64,000 nucleotides of DNA from Paratinospora sagittata. Its lineage: Eukaryota > Streptophyta > Magnoliopsida > Ranunculales > Menispermaceae. The DNA is taken from assembly GCA_035771175.1 (NCBI GenBank), contig CM069593.1, positions 180,461 to 244,460 of the forward strand, in the 5' to 3' direction. This document shows positions 44,884-58,600 of the stretch, piece by piece. The notes under the pieces are model-generated. The model had not been told where the DNA came from. It was given only the letters and a program-made list of their open reading frames with translations, and did no database searches. Each line of letters starts with the position of its first letter. Within the stretch, counting starts at the first letter, position 1. The translations under genes and the position numbers were made by a program.

Positions 44884-46977
44884 ATCTTGGATTTCAAATC
44901 AAACACAACCAAGAAAACACAACAATAAGAAGAGATCCGATTGCGTTCAACTACGATTCCAAACGATTCTTCAAGCGCAATCGATCGATCAAGTGGTGCT
45001 ATGTGGCGCCGTGAATCCAAGTACATGAAGCTGAGCCAGTGGATCCCACCAATTAAAAAAAGTGGTACTTTTTTTTTATCTTTTTTAATTCATAACGGCC
45101 GATAACGCTCCACGTGGATTTGGAGATCAGAAACAAAAAGCTTCTCGACTTTACGATATTTTAAACTTTCTATTTCTCGCGCTGAAATCTCTGTAAATCG
45201 CGGTTTCCAGCTGTACTGTTACGGTAAACTGGTCCACGAGCTCAACGGTAAATATTTTGCAATTAGAATTATTTCAAATTTTTTAAGAAAAATGTCAGCA
45301 ACTGAAATTATTTGGACAGGTGTCACTCTCCCAATAAATGCGAAAGTACAATTGTCACTTATCACTTTATCTTTTGTCTCAGCAAAAATTATTTTTAGTG
45401 TTGATTAAAAATTAGACACTATTTCAAAATCTGGCATTTTAGCAGTAAATAGCGAGACAAAACGAAGGGCATTTTCGGGTATTAGAAAATGAAAATGACT
45501 TTTGCGTCAAAGATTTAGGACGATTCACATCCGCAAGTTTATCGAAAAGTAATTGAAAAAGGAAGCCTTGAAACATCATCAGGTGAGATCCGAATATTCT
45601 TTACTTGTTCAACTCGAGCTATGATCCTTTTGAACACCCGAGTATGAACCGCTAATTCAAGCAAATAAAACAAAACATTTTATTTTATTTTAATTTATTT
45701 TAATTTGTTTTTTATTTTTTTAAGAAAATGAGAAAAAAAACAAGGGAAATAATGTAGGTTAGCAAAATGGTGCACTGGCAAGTGGGCCCCATAAGTGGCT
45801 CGTCCTCTTGAGGACAGCGACGGGGATGGGCTGTGAATTATTGGGGCGTTGAGGCCAACTGGCCACGAAAGAATCTACCGACTTCCGACTCAATGTTCAC
45901 TAAAAAAAAAAAAACTGATCTGGGCGATGTGGTAGGCTCGAGTCAATTTCTAAAGTGGGTGCGACCAAGTAGTCCGTAGAGCCAGTCCGGGAGATTATAG
46001 CTGGAACAAGGACGCAGGCAAGAAAACAAATGGAATGGTACTGTACCAAAAAAAAAAAAAAACGTCTCTCTTCATGGTTCGTTGTGCTTTCCTTCTGGTT
46101 TTGAGCCAAAACCAATTTCAAATCCAACGGTTTTGCTTTGCCTTTGTTCTGTGAAGCAAATAATGTAACAGTGAAATAATAAATTTCTTCATGAAATGGG
46201 TCCCAAACCTTAATTTCATTTCATGAATCAAAAAAATCTAGGTTGTATTCTTATTATAAACTTAATTTTTATTATAAACCAGTAGGAATGGCACTGCACC
46301 AAGCTTTTTGTTATACCCCAGCAAAGAAAGTGTTTGGGAGATCATCATCGTTTGCAATGGAAAAACACAATTTTTAATGTTTTACAAAATCTCTTTTCCA
46401 TTAGCTTCTCAAGTTTAGACCCGCATTTAGAAACATAAAAATTGTGCCAAACAAGACCAATGTCATAGCTAAAAGCTTTCAAAAAATAGTTTAAAAGAAG
46501 AAAACACAGAAAATAACTTTTTATCATTTTCTGAAAACAACCTTTTTCTTTAAAAAAAAAGTTGAAAACTATTCTTTAAATTCACTCAAACCAAACGAAT
46601 TTTGCATGTTTTTAGATTTCAGATATAGTAAATTATATCTGAATTACTAACTAAACGGACCCTTAGTTCTTTTGCTGCATCGGGTAGGTTTGGAACTACA
46701 ATGAAATTAGCTACATGAATCCACTTCTTAATTCTACCCTTCCATGGCCAAGTTTACCTTTATATTACAAGCAGATTATCTTTCTTAATTACATGGGTTT
46801 TTTTTTAAGAAGAAACAACATAATACACGTATCTGATTACAAAAAACAGAGTACCAGCGGGTACTCAGCAACCTGCCCAAAACAGAGGCCGTGAATGCAG
46901 CTACATTAAAAGAACCCACAACTCATTCACATGTCATATGTACTACGGAGTCCCAAACCTAGCTTATAGATAGTAAA
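44884..46977. other. SBE2 promoter and RLPH2 3' flank
   Basis: The right-to-left SBE2 gene has its leader and promoter from 44884 on, including the G-box. No coding region is supported further right. The 75-codon minus ORF at 45900-46127 contains a poly-Phe run from A-tracts and is judged accidental. At about 46330-46670 a run of aaaacac, tttaaaaaaaa and a right border aactaaacggaccc resembles the end of a short MITE. The boundaries are unclear. Confidence 0.4.
45110..45117 (-). promoter_or_regulatory. G-box CCACGTGG upstream of SBE2
   Basis: A palindromic octamer (TCCACGTGGA with flanks) 227 bp upstream of the SBE2 ATG. G-boxes bind bZIP and bHLH factors in light, sugar and ABA responses. 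Its use here is inferred from position. The same octamer precedes RLPH2 and ABCG. Confidence 0.6.
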
Positions 46978-48885
46978 TTAGAATGTCATCTTTGTTGGAA
47001 CATGCAATTGATCAGTATCACGGATAATCTTCATTGAGGGGAGTACAATGGCTGCCACTGGTTTGCTCTCAAAACCACCACCTTCATCAATAATCAGCCT
47101 AAGACCATCAATATGAAGTTTCCCATGGTGACCACTGACCACAATAGTGGGCTTCTCACATAGTTCCTACAGTAGGGAATCACAAAGCATCCAAGTTATC
47201 AGAACGAAAAATCAAGCAACCAAAAAGAAACATCAAGTATTTAGAGTTTTATTAAGCTTTGTTCTTTCTTTCTTCTTTTTTGAGAAGATACAATATTAGT
47301 AATTAGTTGCATAACCAGCTCTATCATCAGATTGTACTTTCGAAAAAGTATCAAGCCTGTACTTGAACCTTTATAACTCCCCTCACCCCCTAGGGTACAC
47401 CAGTGACAAGAATCGAACTTGAAACTCATAGTGGCAAGAGTTGAACGTAGAACCTTTAGGTTCCAAATCCACCTCTTTAACAACCGCACCAACTCCATGT
47501 TGGCAGATTAAGTTTTGTTCAAACCAATAACAATCAAGAATAGCAACTTAGTAATTACCTTTGGGATATCCCACACGCTTTTCCTCCCACTCAGAGCCTC
47601 CACCTTCGGCACTCTTGTGTCCCTTGCTTTCAAGAGTTTTAGTTGTTCTTCCACCCCTTTTGATTTCTCCAAACCACCATGAACAGCAATCAGTTTACAG
47701 AGTTTCTTCCCATCCAAAGTCTCTATGCACACATTGTCCTGCAAAACCAGGTATCAATCAAACAAAACAAAATATATATATACATACATACATATAAATA
47801 TAACTTCAACGTGTGTAACATAATGTGTCTCACACATTTTCAATAATTACTACTAATCTCATAATTCGAGGGATTTAAGTTTCCCACTTTATCTAAAAAA
47901 CGCCTATATCCAATTTTGTTGGGAATTGTATATCCAATTACAGTTGAAGTATAATTGTTCTCTCTGGAATCTATAAAATGGTATAAGTTACCATTAATGC
48001 TTATGCTAAAAGATTAAATACTTCGAAAGCGATTCTTGACAAGTAAATTGAGCGTGTTGATTCAATGGCTTCCGCAGGTATGATTTAATTTGGGAAAATA
48101 ATGGTTGTTCCATTTTATTATTCGATGTTATCCATCAAACCATCAAATTTGAAATAAGCATGTCCCAACCTCTTCATGAACCCAAACCAAATCAGCAAGG
48201 AACTTCTTGTGCTCATCAGGAACAGCTCCAACCAAACCTGCACCAACCAAATTCCAAAAAAAATTCCATAAAAAAAAAAAAAAAAAAAGCCCAACATCAC
48301 AACGCACAGAAGCATTTCATCAGACACTTCACCTGCATCACCATGCGGCATTCCATACGACTCAAACGTCGGTCCGGCGTCGTAAATCGAGCCCTTATAC
48401 TCAGTCCCTTTAGTAAAATTAAACCTCTCCTTAATCGAACCTCCCCATCTCCTCCCTTGAAGATGCATTCTCTCGTACCCATCTCCCTTAAACCACCCTT
48501 CTCGTTCCTCATTATGCTCGTACTCCTTCCACGTCTCCGAAAACGCCGACCCATCAGGCGGCACCGGAAGGACTCCGACGAATGCCGCAAATGCGAGATC
48601 GTGGTTTCCGCAGAGGAACACATGGGTCTGGTTCGGGTACTTTGTGGGCAACGAGATTAGGAAATCGATGACACTTTTGGTGTCTCGTCCGCGATCGCAG
48701 TAGTCTCCTAAGAAGATTATGAGGGCGGTTTGGAAAGCGTGTGGATCGATGGAGGATTCGAGATTGGACCAGAGGTTTTGGAGCTTTGAGAAGTAGCCGT
48801 GGACGTCGCCTATGCAGCAAGTTATGCGTTCTTCTCGAGCGGGTTTTGATGATAATTCTGTTAGTTTTTCTGTTTGGTCTCCCAT
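46978..48885 (-). CDS. RLPH2: RLPH2-type protein phosphatase (bacterial-like PPP)
   Basis: Four exons: 48885-48333, 48237-48170, 47738-47559, 47166-46978. Phases are consistent, giving 329 aa. The PPP metallophosphatase motifs are all present: GDVHG (26-30), GDYCDRG (60-66), GNHD (93-96), VHGG (226-229), SGHHG (about 278-282). These bind the two metal ions and carry the catalytic His. Rhizobiales-like phosphatase 2 is a PPP-fold enzyme that in Arabidopsis removes phosphate from tyrosine and lacks the usual Ser/Thr phosphatase inhibitor sensitivity. That preference is taken from the family, not seen here. The start at MGDQTEKL was chosen because upstream in-frame codons lack ATG. No signal peptide is evident, so it is probably soluble. 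The Arabidopsis counterpart also sits beside a DUF662 gene. Confidence 0.92.
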
Positions 48886-49093
48886 AAATTTATGCAAGTG
48901 ATCGGATGAATGAATGAATCTCAGTTCTTCACCGTATCCTTCTGTTTTCTTCTTCTTCTTCTATTCTTTCTTGTGAAATTTGTAGAAGAAATTGTGATCA
49001 AGAACTGCGAAGGCCTTAAAAACACGAATATTTTGAACGCGAACAAGGTTCCTGGTTCTGTAATATTGAGTCGACTCCGCCTATCCTCGTGAG

Positions 49094-49101
49094 CCACGTG
49101 G
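49094..49101 (-). promoter_or_regulatory. G-box CCACGTGG upstream of RLPH2
   Basis: The octamer lies 209 bp upstream of the RLPH2 ATG, embedded in a GC-richer stretch (gactccgcctatcctcgtga) that looks like promoter DNA. Confidence 0.55.
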
Positions 49102-49668
49102 TTATAATGAAATTCAAAAGACCTTCAAATTATACATTATCATTAAATACCATTACAAATGTATATACTAAAAAAAATGTTAATCTGTTCTACTCATAAC
49201 CATTTAATAAATGAATGTTATACATCTTAAAGTGTGTAATAAATAATTCAATAGTTATAAATGCTTATTATACAATAATAAACTAGTATTATCTTATATT
49301 AAATATTAATGTAGCATTACCCAAAAGAAAACGAGAAGCTTGCTTACTCGTTCAGGGCTATGCAATTTTTTTGTTTACGTATTTGAATATACAACATTAC
49401 TAAGGTACAATAGAATTGGGCATACCGGTGCACAAAGCTCCGTGATAGCAACCCTTGACCTCCAGGTCACTAGAGTAATCTTCAACCTTGGCACCAACAC
49501 CCGCCCTTCTAATTAATTAAAGTACAATAAAAGTGTCTATGAAAACAGAAAAGGTGAAAGAATATTAATATTAGTAAGGAAAAATATAAGACATTAATTT
49601 GTGCTTGCTTGGACTTGCTTCCTTCAAGTGTCCTAATGGATTGAACCTTGGTCATAAGCTTGTCTTCA
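49102..49668. other. Intergenic: RLPH2 promoter side and ABCG 3' UTR
   Basis: AT-rich, with no ORF of interest. The left part is upstream DNA of RLPH2. The right part, just before the ABCG stop at 49669, should be the ABCG 3' UTR. Confidence 0.45.
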
Positions 49669-52600
49669 TTACCTTCTTTGAAAGTTGAGGAACTTGATGC
49701 CATAGGCAAAAACAAAGAAGAAGAGAAGAGCAAAACCAACATGAGCAAGTGCAACATATCCAAGGAAGTCATAATCAAAGCCCAGGAACTCCTTCAGGAA
49801 GGTCTTCACCGATTGTCTCTCTGCCTGCCCTGGTATGTCAAGGGGATCGTCTTTGTCGCCCACTTGAGACGTCACAAGGCCGTAAAGTGTCCATGAAACT
49901 GGACAAGCCCAGTAATACCATCTCCACCATATTGGGATTTGCTGCAAATTTAATGCCAACTGAACTGTTAGATTTGCTTAGCATGAGGTGAAGCATGCTA
50001 AAGTTGTAGGAAATGGTTTGAGCAGCATTTCATTGGGCTTCAAAAACAGTTCTGCTTTCAAAGATTTACAAAAATAAAAATAGAAGCACAGGATATACAT
50101 TTGGTGGGCATGAAAATAAAACTCAATTTGTGGACCCTTTCCACTGTCCGTCAACAAATTGAATTAGATGCTATGTTAAATGCATAAGGCAAGTTAGATT
50201 GACCACTGGAATTGATAGATTTTCTAGGGCCCTTCACCATTCTGGCCATTTTAACTTTGCTTCCTCATTGCTGTGCTTTGTGTTGCAACAATGAAGATAG
50301 TGCAGATCATCTTTTTTTCAGATGCTCATTCTCTTTGAAGATTTGGGAAGAATGAAAGTCTAGAATTGGGGACAGGTTTGCCATCCCAGGCTCGATTACT
50401 GATTGCCTGACGATGGCTCATATTAGCGGTCTTAAAGGTAGCCAGGTTAACATATTGCAGTCTGCTTTCTTGGCAACATTATGGAGGATTTGGTTGGAAT
50501 GCAACCATTGTCTTTTCGAAGGGGACGTGAGGAATGTTGAAGAGGTGTGGAATGATGTTGTCCTAATGGCAAGCTCTTGGTTGGTGGCATTTAGAATTAA
50601 TGGGGATTACTCCATTAATGATTGGATAAGGAATTGGGGTGGTTGTTTCATGTAAGATTACCTTTCGCGGTGAGAATGGCTGACTGTGTTTTTCTTTGTG
50701 TGTATCTTTTTGTTGGTTGGAGTTGTGCTCTGTTTTATTGTTGAACCTTTCTATTATTAATGTAACTGTTTTGTTTATTCTCAAAAAAAAAAAGTTCTCC
50801 TAGATCTTATTCTGGTTTCCTAAAACATGTTTTTGGACAACAGACTAGACACAGCCTCAACTTCTAATACTAGAAGCAATTATTGTGATCAAGATAACTA
50901 CTTGTAGTGTTCGGGCATTGGGCTACTGGCAGCCTATATATTGTAAGGTTATATGAAAAACTGATGTTAGACCACATTTAAATAAATTGCACCAACATAT
51001 CTAACCCAGGAATCAAATCAAATCCTATGAGTATTAACACTAAACCAGTTAAGGCACAAAGCACAGAGAAAGATTTTTAATAACTGGTTACAAGAGTCCA
51101 AGTAAGTTGAGAGTTTTTGAGGAAGTGTTAGAAAGCAAAAGGGTCATATTTATTAGCAATTGAACACAAATATCATTAGAATAGTATCCTTTGTACCTGT
51201 CTGGGAATGAGAAAGCCGGAGAACAAATTCCATACGGTGAAGAAAAATGATGCACAGATGGCTGCTGTTTGGTGGCCAGGAGTCAGTGCTACTACCATCA
51301 TCCCATACATTACGAAGTAAATAAAGCACATGAAGATGTAATAGTAGAACCAGAAAAACTTTGCCGGTTGCCAATTGAAGCCGATCATAGAATACAGAAT
51401 TATAGTGTAAAGAAATGTTTGAACTGCAACATATACCACCTCAATTGCTACCTGTAGAGCATAAGATTTAAAGGATCAGTTCTCATGTAGCAGATATATT
51501 CTTTAATAGAGAATAAAACTATCCTGTTTAACATTTTGCATTTCAATAACCCAATGCCCTTTCACCGTCTAAGTTATTAAATCTTTGACTTTTCATGAAT
51601 GGATGCAAATCGTTCTGTCTTTCAGCTAACAAAGTCAAGGAACTTATGAATAACTATGTCACATACCGCTGAAAATGCATAAGGTAATGGTGAATACATT
51701 CCTGCTGCTCTTTCCCGATAGAAAACTGTTCTCTCAATTGCCACAACAGATTGCACTGAAGTACATTGGGTAGCTCCAAGGAAAAGAACTGCAGCATACA
51801 TGGCTCCTAGTAAATTCAGCAAATCTTGTTGTCTTCTCCTGTTAACAAAACAAGGACATGGCTTCAGGCAGAGGTTTTCAGAAACTAGAAAAGAAGCACA
51901 AAGTTTATTATGGTTTCCTTCACTTTCTGCATCTGGCATACGACTAGGAGACAAGAATTGGGTGACTCTAAATATTCAGATTATTTATTTTGCACATCTG
52001 ATTCCTATGGCATTAGGCTGTCATTCATTCAAGACACAATAAAAAAGGCACACAGCTTCTACACAGATCTCTATGCAATTGAAATAAGATTTCAGATTAT
52101 TACTTAGCGGGTATGAGGAACTAATTAGCCCAGAGAACATTAGCAATTTATATAAGCAATAGTAGAAGAAGAAATGTAGATGGAAATTTCATACTTCACA
52201 AACCCTTTACTTATGTGAAAGATCTCCTGTTTGTCCCATTAAACATTGAATCATCCCTTGGCACAAAAATTAATGGAAAATGCAGCCAAAAGTTTAAAAA
52301 AGCAAAAAACAGAAAACAAAAAACAAAAGTAAAGGACTTACATCTCATCTCCTTTACTCCAAAAGATGACACCAAATAAAACACCAATAACAGTTGTCAT
52401 GAGGAATCGGGTTGTGTTATACTGTGGGTTCCTCCAATATGACCAATACTGTTTCCAGAAACAAGCCATGCACTGAGTGGTAAAGCTTTGTGAGTATTTG
52501 GTTGGGAAGTGGAGATCATGTGAGCCTGATTCTGGAGTGCTCAGCTCATTGATTAGTTCCTGATTCTTTCTGAAATGCCATTGCGAGTTACATGAGTACA

Positions 52601-55600
52601 ATAGAGAAAGAAAGCTATAGAACACAACATGACATGGCTGTAAACATTTCAAAATGATAATTCCACTCACTGATAGAGGGGAGATTTATCATAAATTTCT
52701 GCAAAATCCACTTCCAGCTCTGCCTCGATGGAAGGAGCAGTGACTTCTAGCATCCATGTTGCAGGATTACAACCATCTTTGATCTTGGGGACCCCAGGGA
52801 TTGCCTGAGAGATTACAATCTTATAAGTTATAGCACAGGCTACAGAGTGCAAATCAAAACTCCACACAATGATACTTCAACAAGTCCCCGAATTGATGCA
52901 AGTGGAAAACAATAAGAAAGATTCAAGCAGAAAAACATTATTGTATATTTGTACACAATTTGCAAAAATGGTAGAAACACATCTCCTGTTCTTGTCATCC
53001 ATGCACATTTTGAAGCGAAGTTGCTTAAATTCCTGGATGGTGAACATTAAGATTTTTCTACAAATTGTAGAATTTGATTGAACATTTGGTCACAATTATT
53101 GTTAACAAAGGAGTGGTCTCCACCTTTCCATTTAAAGGGAGTTTCTGATATCCAGAAACTAAATATATATTCATTTTATTTCAACTCAACTCAATTCAAC
53201 AGAGGATTTTTCCAACTAGCTTAGTTGCCTTCAATGATATGAATGTTAGAATTACATTGATAAATGGCCAATCAACCAATGCAACAATAGGATAAGAAAA
53301 GAAAGAAAGAAAAGACGACTCACTTCAAGATACTCTATAAGCTTGTGAGAATGGCGCCCCAGAGGCCCAGCATAACTAACTTGTCCTCCTCTCTTCATAA
53401 GGAGTAGCTGCCAACAAGATGGGACCAAGTTAAGCATAAATGGTATAAAGCAAGTAAAGCACAAAACTACATACTTCAATGAAATACCTGCAAAATTGAG
53501 TTATACCTCATCAAAAGCTTCAAAAATATCTATGCTCGGTTGGTGGATTGTGCAAACAACAGTTCGTCCTGTATCCACTGTATTTCTCACAGTTCGCATC
53601 ACAATAGCAGCAGCTCTAGCATCAAGACCTGATGTGGGCTCATCCATGAAGATGATGGATGGATTAGCAACCAACTCTACAGCTATTGTGAGCCTTTTCC
53701 TTTGTTCAGTTGAGAGACCATCAACTCCTGGAAGGCCAACTAGAGCATCCCTCAACGGATTAAGCTCAACTAAGGCCATAACTTCATCAACAAACATCTA
53801 AGGACAGAATAGAGAAATCAGAATCAAAAGTGAAATAATCAAATATTCAGATGAAAATCAGTCCAACTAAATCCACATCTTTAAACATTGAGCTCATTAA
53901 ACTAGGATAAATAAAAGATGATTCTAGTCACAAACTGATACCTTTCGCGTTTCCTTCCTTATTTCAGGTGCAAGACGCAACCAAGCTGAGTACAGGAGAG
54001 ATTCATAAACAGTGACATTTGGTGAGTGAATATCATTCTGCTCACAGTAACCACTGATTCGAGCGAATGTTTCTTGGTTCTTTGGGTAACCAGAAATGCT
54101 GATACTCCCTTCAATATATCCTCCAGTTTTCCTTCCTGCAAGCACATCCATTAAGGTTGTTTTGCCAGCACCACTGACACCAACCAATGCTGTCAGAACT
54201 CCAGGTCTAAAAGCACCACTAACATTTCTCAGCAATTGAAGACGACACTCTTCAATACCTTGGCTCTTCATTTCCTGATAAAAGGAGCATGCCCATTAGG
54301 GATCCGCAAGCACATTGAAACTAAAGGTTTCAAATCATAGTAAAACTTTTAGTGCAATGATACATTCAGCTTAAACTTCAATAATTCTTGTATAGTTCAA
54401 TCTCATTCTCTTAATTTAACAGGAGTAGGTCTCTGTTATCTGTGGTACAACAGGGACTTGGTGAACCCCTCTCCTCTATATTCTAGTACTAAGATGAGTA
54501 CATAACTAGGAAATTTGCAATCCTCTGAACTAATTCTAAAAACTGGACAAGCTCAGTTCAGATTAGCTGTATTACTGCAAAAGTAAGCAAAGTAAACTAG
54601 ACATTGGCATTCAAGTTAAAACAACTTCTGCCAGCCTTAGGCAGAGAACGGACATATCAATCATATTATGAAATTATGATGAGACTTTTCTTCTCTCTTA
54701 TTCTTTTTAATTAAACTTTCCAGTGATATGTAAACTAGAATAAGAAACATGAGAAGAAACATAAAATCGTCACATAGTGCTTAAGATGTCCTTTTTTCCA
54801 TTCTCAATGATGTTTCAATTAAAAGAGAAATATGATAACACTTGAACAAATGCATCATGTACTAATTTAGACAATTGACTTACAGCGGGCATATCAACAT
54901 AATAGTTCACGTGATTGAATGCAAGTGAAAGAGGCTGGAAAGGCAGAATCATTCCTCTTCTTGGTAAATGTTCTGCAACATTACTACTTGATCTCACATT
55001 TTCAGGAGCCGTACTCACTGCCACATCAATATCTCTAATCATAAACAATATCAAACAATCAGGAGAACAATAGTGCAGACATCCATGCCAAAAGATTATT
55101 CTATATATAGATTTTCTGGAAGAGAAAGTGAGAGAGAGACAGTAATTGCATGTAATTATTGGAATTTAGAGGTTCCGCTAATCTTAAGTAGGAATACTGT
55201 AGCTGTTGTGCCTTCCAATCTTGTTTACTGGTTAGACTCGATCAATTGGTCATTCATTGTATATGCATATAGCATTACCTTTTATGATAATTTCTTTTAT
55301 GAAAAAGTAAGACGATGAGGATACCTTTAGTTAGATATTTCCAAGTGTCAATCAAATGTTATTCCTTACTGCTCTTTTCATTCATGTTTCGTTTCTTGTG
55401 TAGAGAGATTGTAATACTAATGACACTGTGACACTAAAAACAAGACATTCCTAGAGAAACTAGGACAGATAAACAGATAAACATCCGTGAAACCATCATT
55501 AGGCTAACTGAACCAGGGGTCATACAACAATAAGCTGATGTTTGCCTTTATTTGAGGATAAGGATCCCAGTTTTAATGTAACGAGAACTTAGGCTCACTG

Positions 55601-58600
55601 TCGAACCATAAACAAGATGTCATGGACAATGTATTGGATCCCACTTCAGTACAGAGGCCAACCTCCCTGGGCATTTCAGTTAGATCCACATTTTGACGAG
55701 GGTCCAGGTCTCAAAGTGATCCCCAGTTTCTCATCAAACACGGATCCACTTTGGAGCTGTGATGGAGTATTCAGTAGGCTAACTTCACAATTTCAAAAGG
55801 ACTTCAGTGGGAAATTAATGCAAGGTTGGGAGTTCACATGCGGTGGTGTTGGTTAATTAGCTTTCCAGGTTTTTACTGCCACTAGCTAATTTGCTTAATG
55901 ACAATGGAAGTCCTAATTATTGGTTCTCCAACCATAGCACTTAATAGTGAACCATGAAAATTCTAGTCTCTCTTGTATTTGACTATATACCCTGAATTAG
56001 CCCTGTGATAATCCAGTGTAACTCCACACTGTTTTGGTGCTCCACTCAATAATTGCAATCAGAGTGCAGTTGCACCAGAACCCAATTCATTAAAGTTATC
56101 CAAAAGCTAAATAGTTTTTTGGGCTTTTGCTAATTTGCTTTGTGATGCCATTATAACTGCAATATCACAATTATAACATTAAAAGCCTCTCACAATTGGT
56201 CACAAAAACGTAAAGCATGCTATGTAAAAACAAAAAAGACATTAAGATGAAGTAATAAAGGTTGGAGAAGACTCAAACCTTTAAACATAGTACTGGAAGC
56301 AGAGGTGATATGCTTTTCGTTGAAGTATGAACCGTCAACTTTTTCATCATCCTCAAACTCAACTACAAATTTAGAGTCACCTAAAGCTGCAATGCAGTTT
56401 CAGATAAATTTAAGGGCTGGAATAAATTTACATGGCAGAAACATAAGTTAATAGGAATTGATTGCTTACGGTTCAAATAAGTTAATGCTGCAACGAAACA
56501 AAGATTATAGAAAACAGAAAACCCAAGAAGTGCTCCAATACAAATCCAATACCAATACTCCTCCATAAACATGCCTCTGGACCTCAGAAGTACCTTTCCA
56601 ACAGTGGGTTCATGAGTAACAGGATCATTAGCAGGCTGTAGAACGGAGACAAAGTATCATATTTAAATAATGAGTGGAATAGAGAGGAATAAAAAAACTG
56701 ATTCTGTTACTGATAGGCTCAGAAAAAAAAAAAAAGGATAAGAAAATAACAGTAAATAAAAAGAAACCAAGACAAAACAATTAGAAGATCTTACACGGCT
56801 CCATCTTTCATCAAGAAATTCGTTTATGGACACAGCGTTCTGTCCGTACATCATAGGAGAGATGTAGTAGCCCCACATCATCCATGGTTTAATGTCATCT
56901 GTCAGCATACGATGAAATGACTGCTCAGAAACACTTGCTCTGCTAGGTATAATGAAAATACTAAACCATACTAAAACAGATATGCCCTATCAAAACAACT
57001 GGCTGCTTGAGCAAGCAGAAATGTTCTACAATTGATGTTTCAAACACTAACCTTTGGAAACAATAAATCCTCCCAGCAAAAAAGCCACTAGTGTGGTACA
57101 GGTACCAATAGTGTTTGCGATAACATATGTTCTTCCAGCTGCAGCTATGAATCGAAAGAGCGAGAGAGCCAGCTGGTGTACCCCAAAAAATGCCAAGAAC
57201 TGTTGGAAAAACCTGAATTTGTTTAAGGCATTAACAAACAAAACTCCATCGTATCTGGAATCACCGGTTCTCAGTGATCATTAATCCACAACGCAAGTGA
57301 ATGAAATATTATTGTATCTGTACTACTTTAAGCAGGCATGCTTCAATTATTTTCCACATTAAAATTGTTTCTAGAAACTAACCAAAACAAACAAACAAAC
57401 AAACAAAAAAGAAGAAGAAAAGTGAAGCACATTTACCTGTTGGCATCAGGAGCAAAACCAATTGTGTAATATGTAAGAACAACCCATATCCCTGATTCCA
57501 TCAGTGAGAGAGGGACCCTGAGGAGCCAAATTGGCAATGCAAAAGCCCATGCCGGATAGAACAAGAAATCTCTCTGCTTGTAGAACACGGGAAGCCTGAA
57601 AACAGTCATAGCAAGCTCCGCCATACCATTAAACAGCATATTGATCAAACTGAAAAACAATGCTCCATAAAATTTTGATCCATCAACAACCTGACCATAC
57701 TTCATTTCTGTTCTGAAGAAGACGGTCATGGCTATAATAGACAAGATTGTTATCTGAACAGTTTTGAATATGTATACAAAAGAGTTGCGCTTCATTAGCA
57801 GACACTCCCTTGAGAAGCATGCTTTGAAGAGCTCCCAGTTTGAGATGCCATACTTTTCTCTCACCAATGCAGCAGGATGGGCTCTGGATGTATCATAAGG
57901 AATTGTGAGAGCTTCCGACAGTTGTTGACCAATGTGGAAAGATTTGAAGTGCTGCACGAATTCAGCTGGCGAGATATATCTGTAAGGTTGGTTCTTATTG
58001 AACCAGTACTGTTCTTGGTCCTTCTTGGAAGTAACCTCTTGCAGAAAATCTGCAACCCCCTTCCTTTCTGGGCATTTGAAGCCCATAAATTCAAAGAACT
58101 CAAGGACATTATCGCGTGGACCTTGGTAAACAATTTGACCCTCAGAAAGGAGGATAAGATCATCAAAAAGATCGAATGTTTCGGGTGCAGGTTGCAAAAG
58201 AGAGATTATCATGGTAATGTCCATGATATGAACCATCTGTTTCATGAATTTAATGATCTGAAACGTTGTGGAACTGTCCAGTCCAGTTGATATTTCATCC
58301 ATGAAATATACAGTTGCTGGTCCAGCTAGCATTTCTCCTGCACTTTGAAAGCAACCAATACGGTTTAAACAATAGCAGTGAGTGGTTAGAAATGCCGCCC
58401 CTACACCTCAAACTGAACTAAACCCAAAAAAAATTTGAAGATTAAAAATGCCAAAGATTCTAGGCACAACTATTGCTCAAATCTATGAGAGACAGAACTT
58501 GCCAGAAACTTGAGGAAAGAAAAGTAGGAAACTATTTCAAAAGTGGAGGAAATATTGAAGATGTTAAAGTCCTTTCTGTACAAAACATACCAGTTGTCAC

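Noticed and set aside
45900..46127. Minus ORF of 75 codons with a poly-Phe segment
   Set aside because: Generated by two A-tracts; no homology recognised.
48160..48660. Plus ORF of 166 codons
   Set aside because: Antisense of the RLPH2 first exon; the minus strand carries all phosphatase motifs.
57877..58290. Plus ORF of 137 codons
   Set aside because: Antisense of the large ABCG exon 7; composition shows no family.
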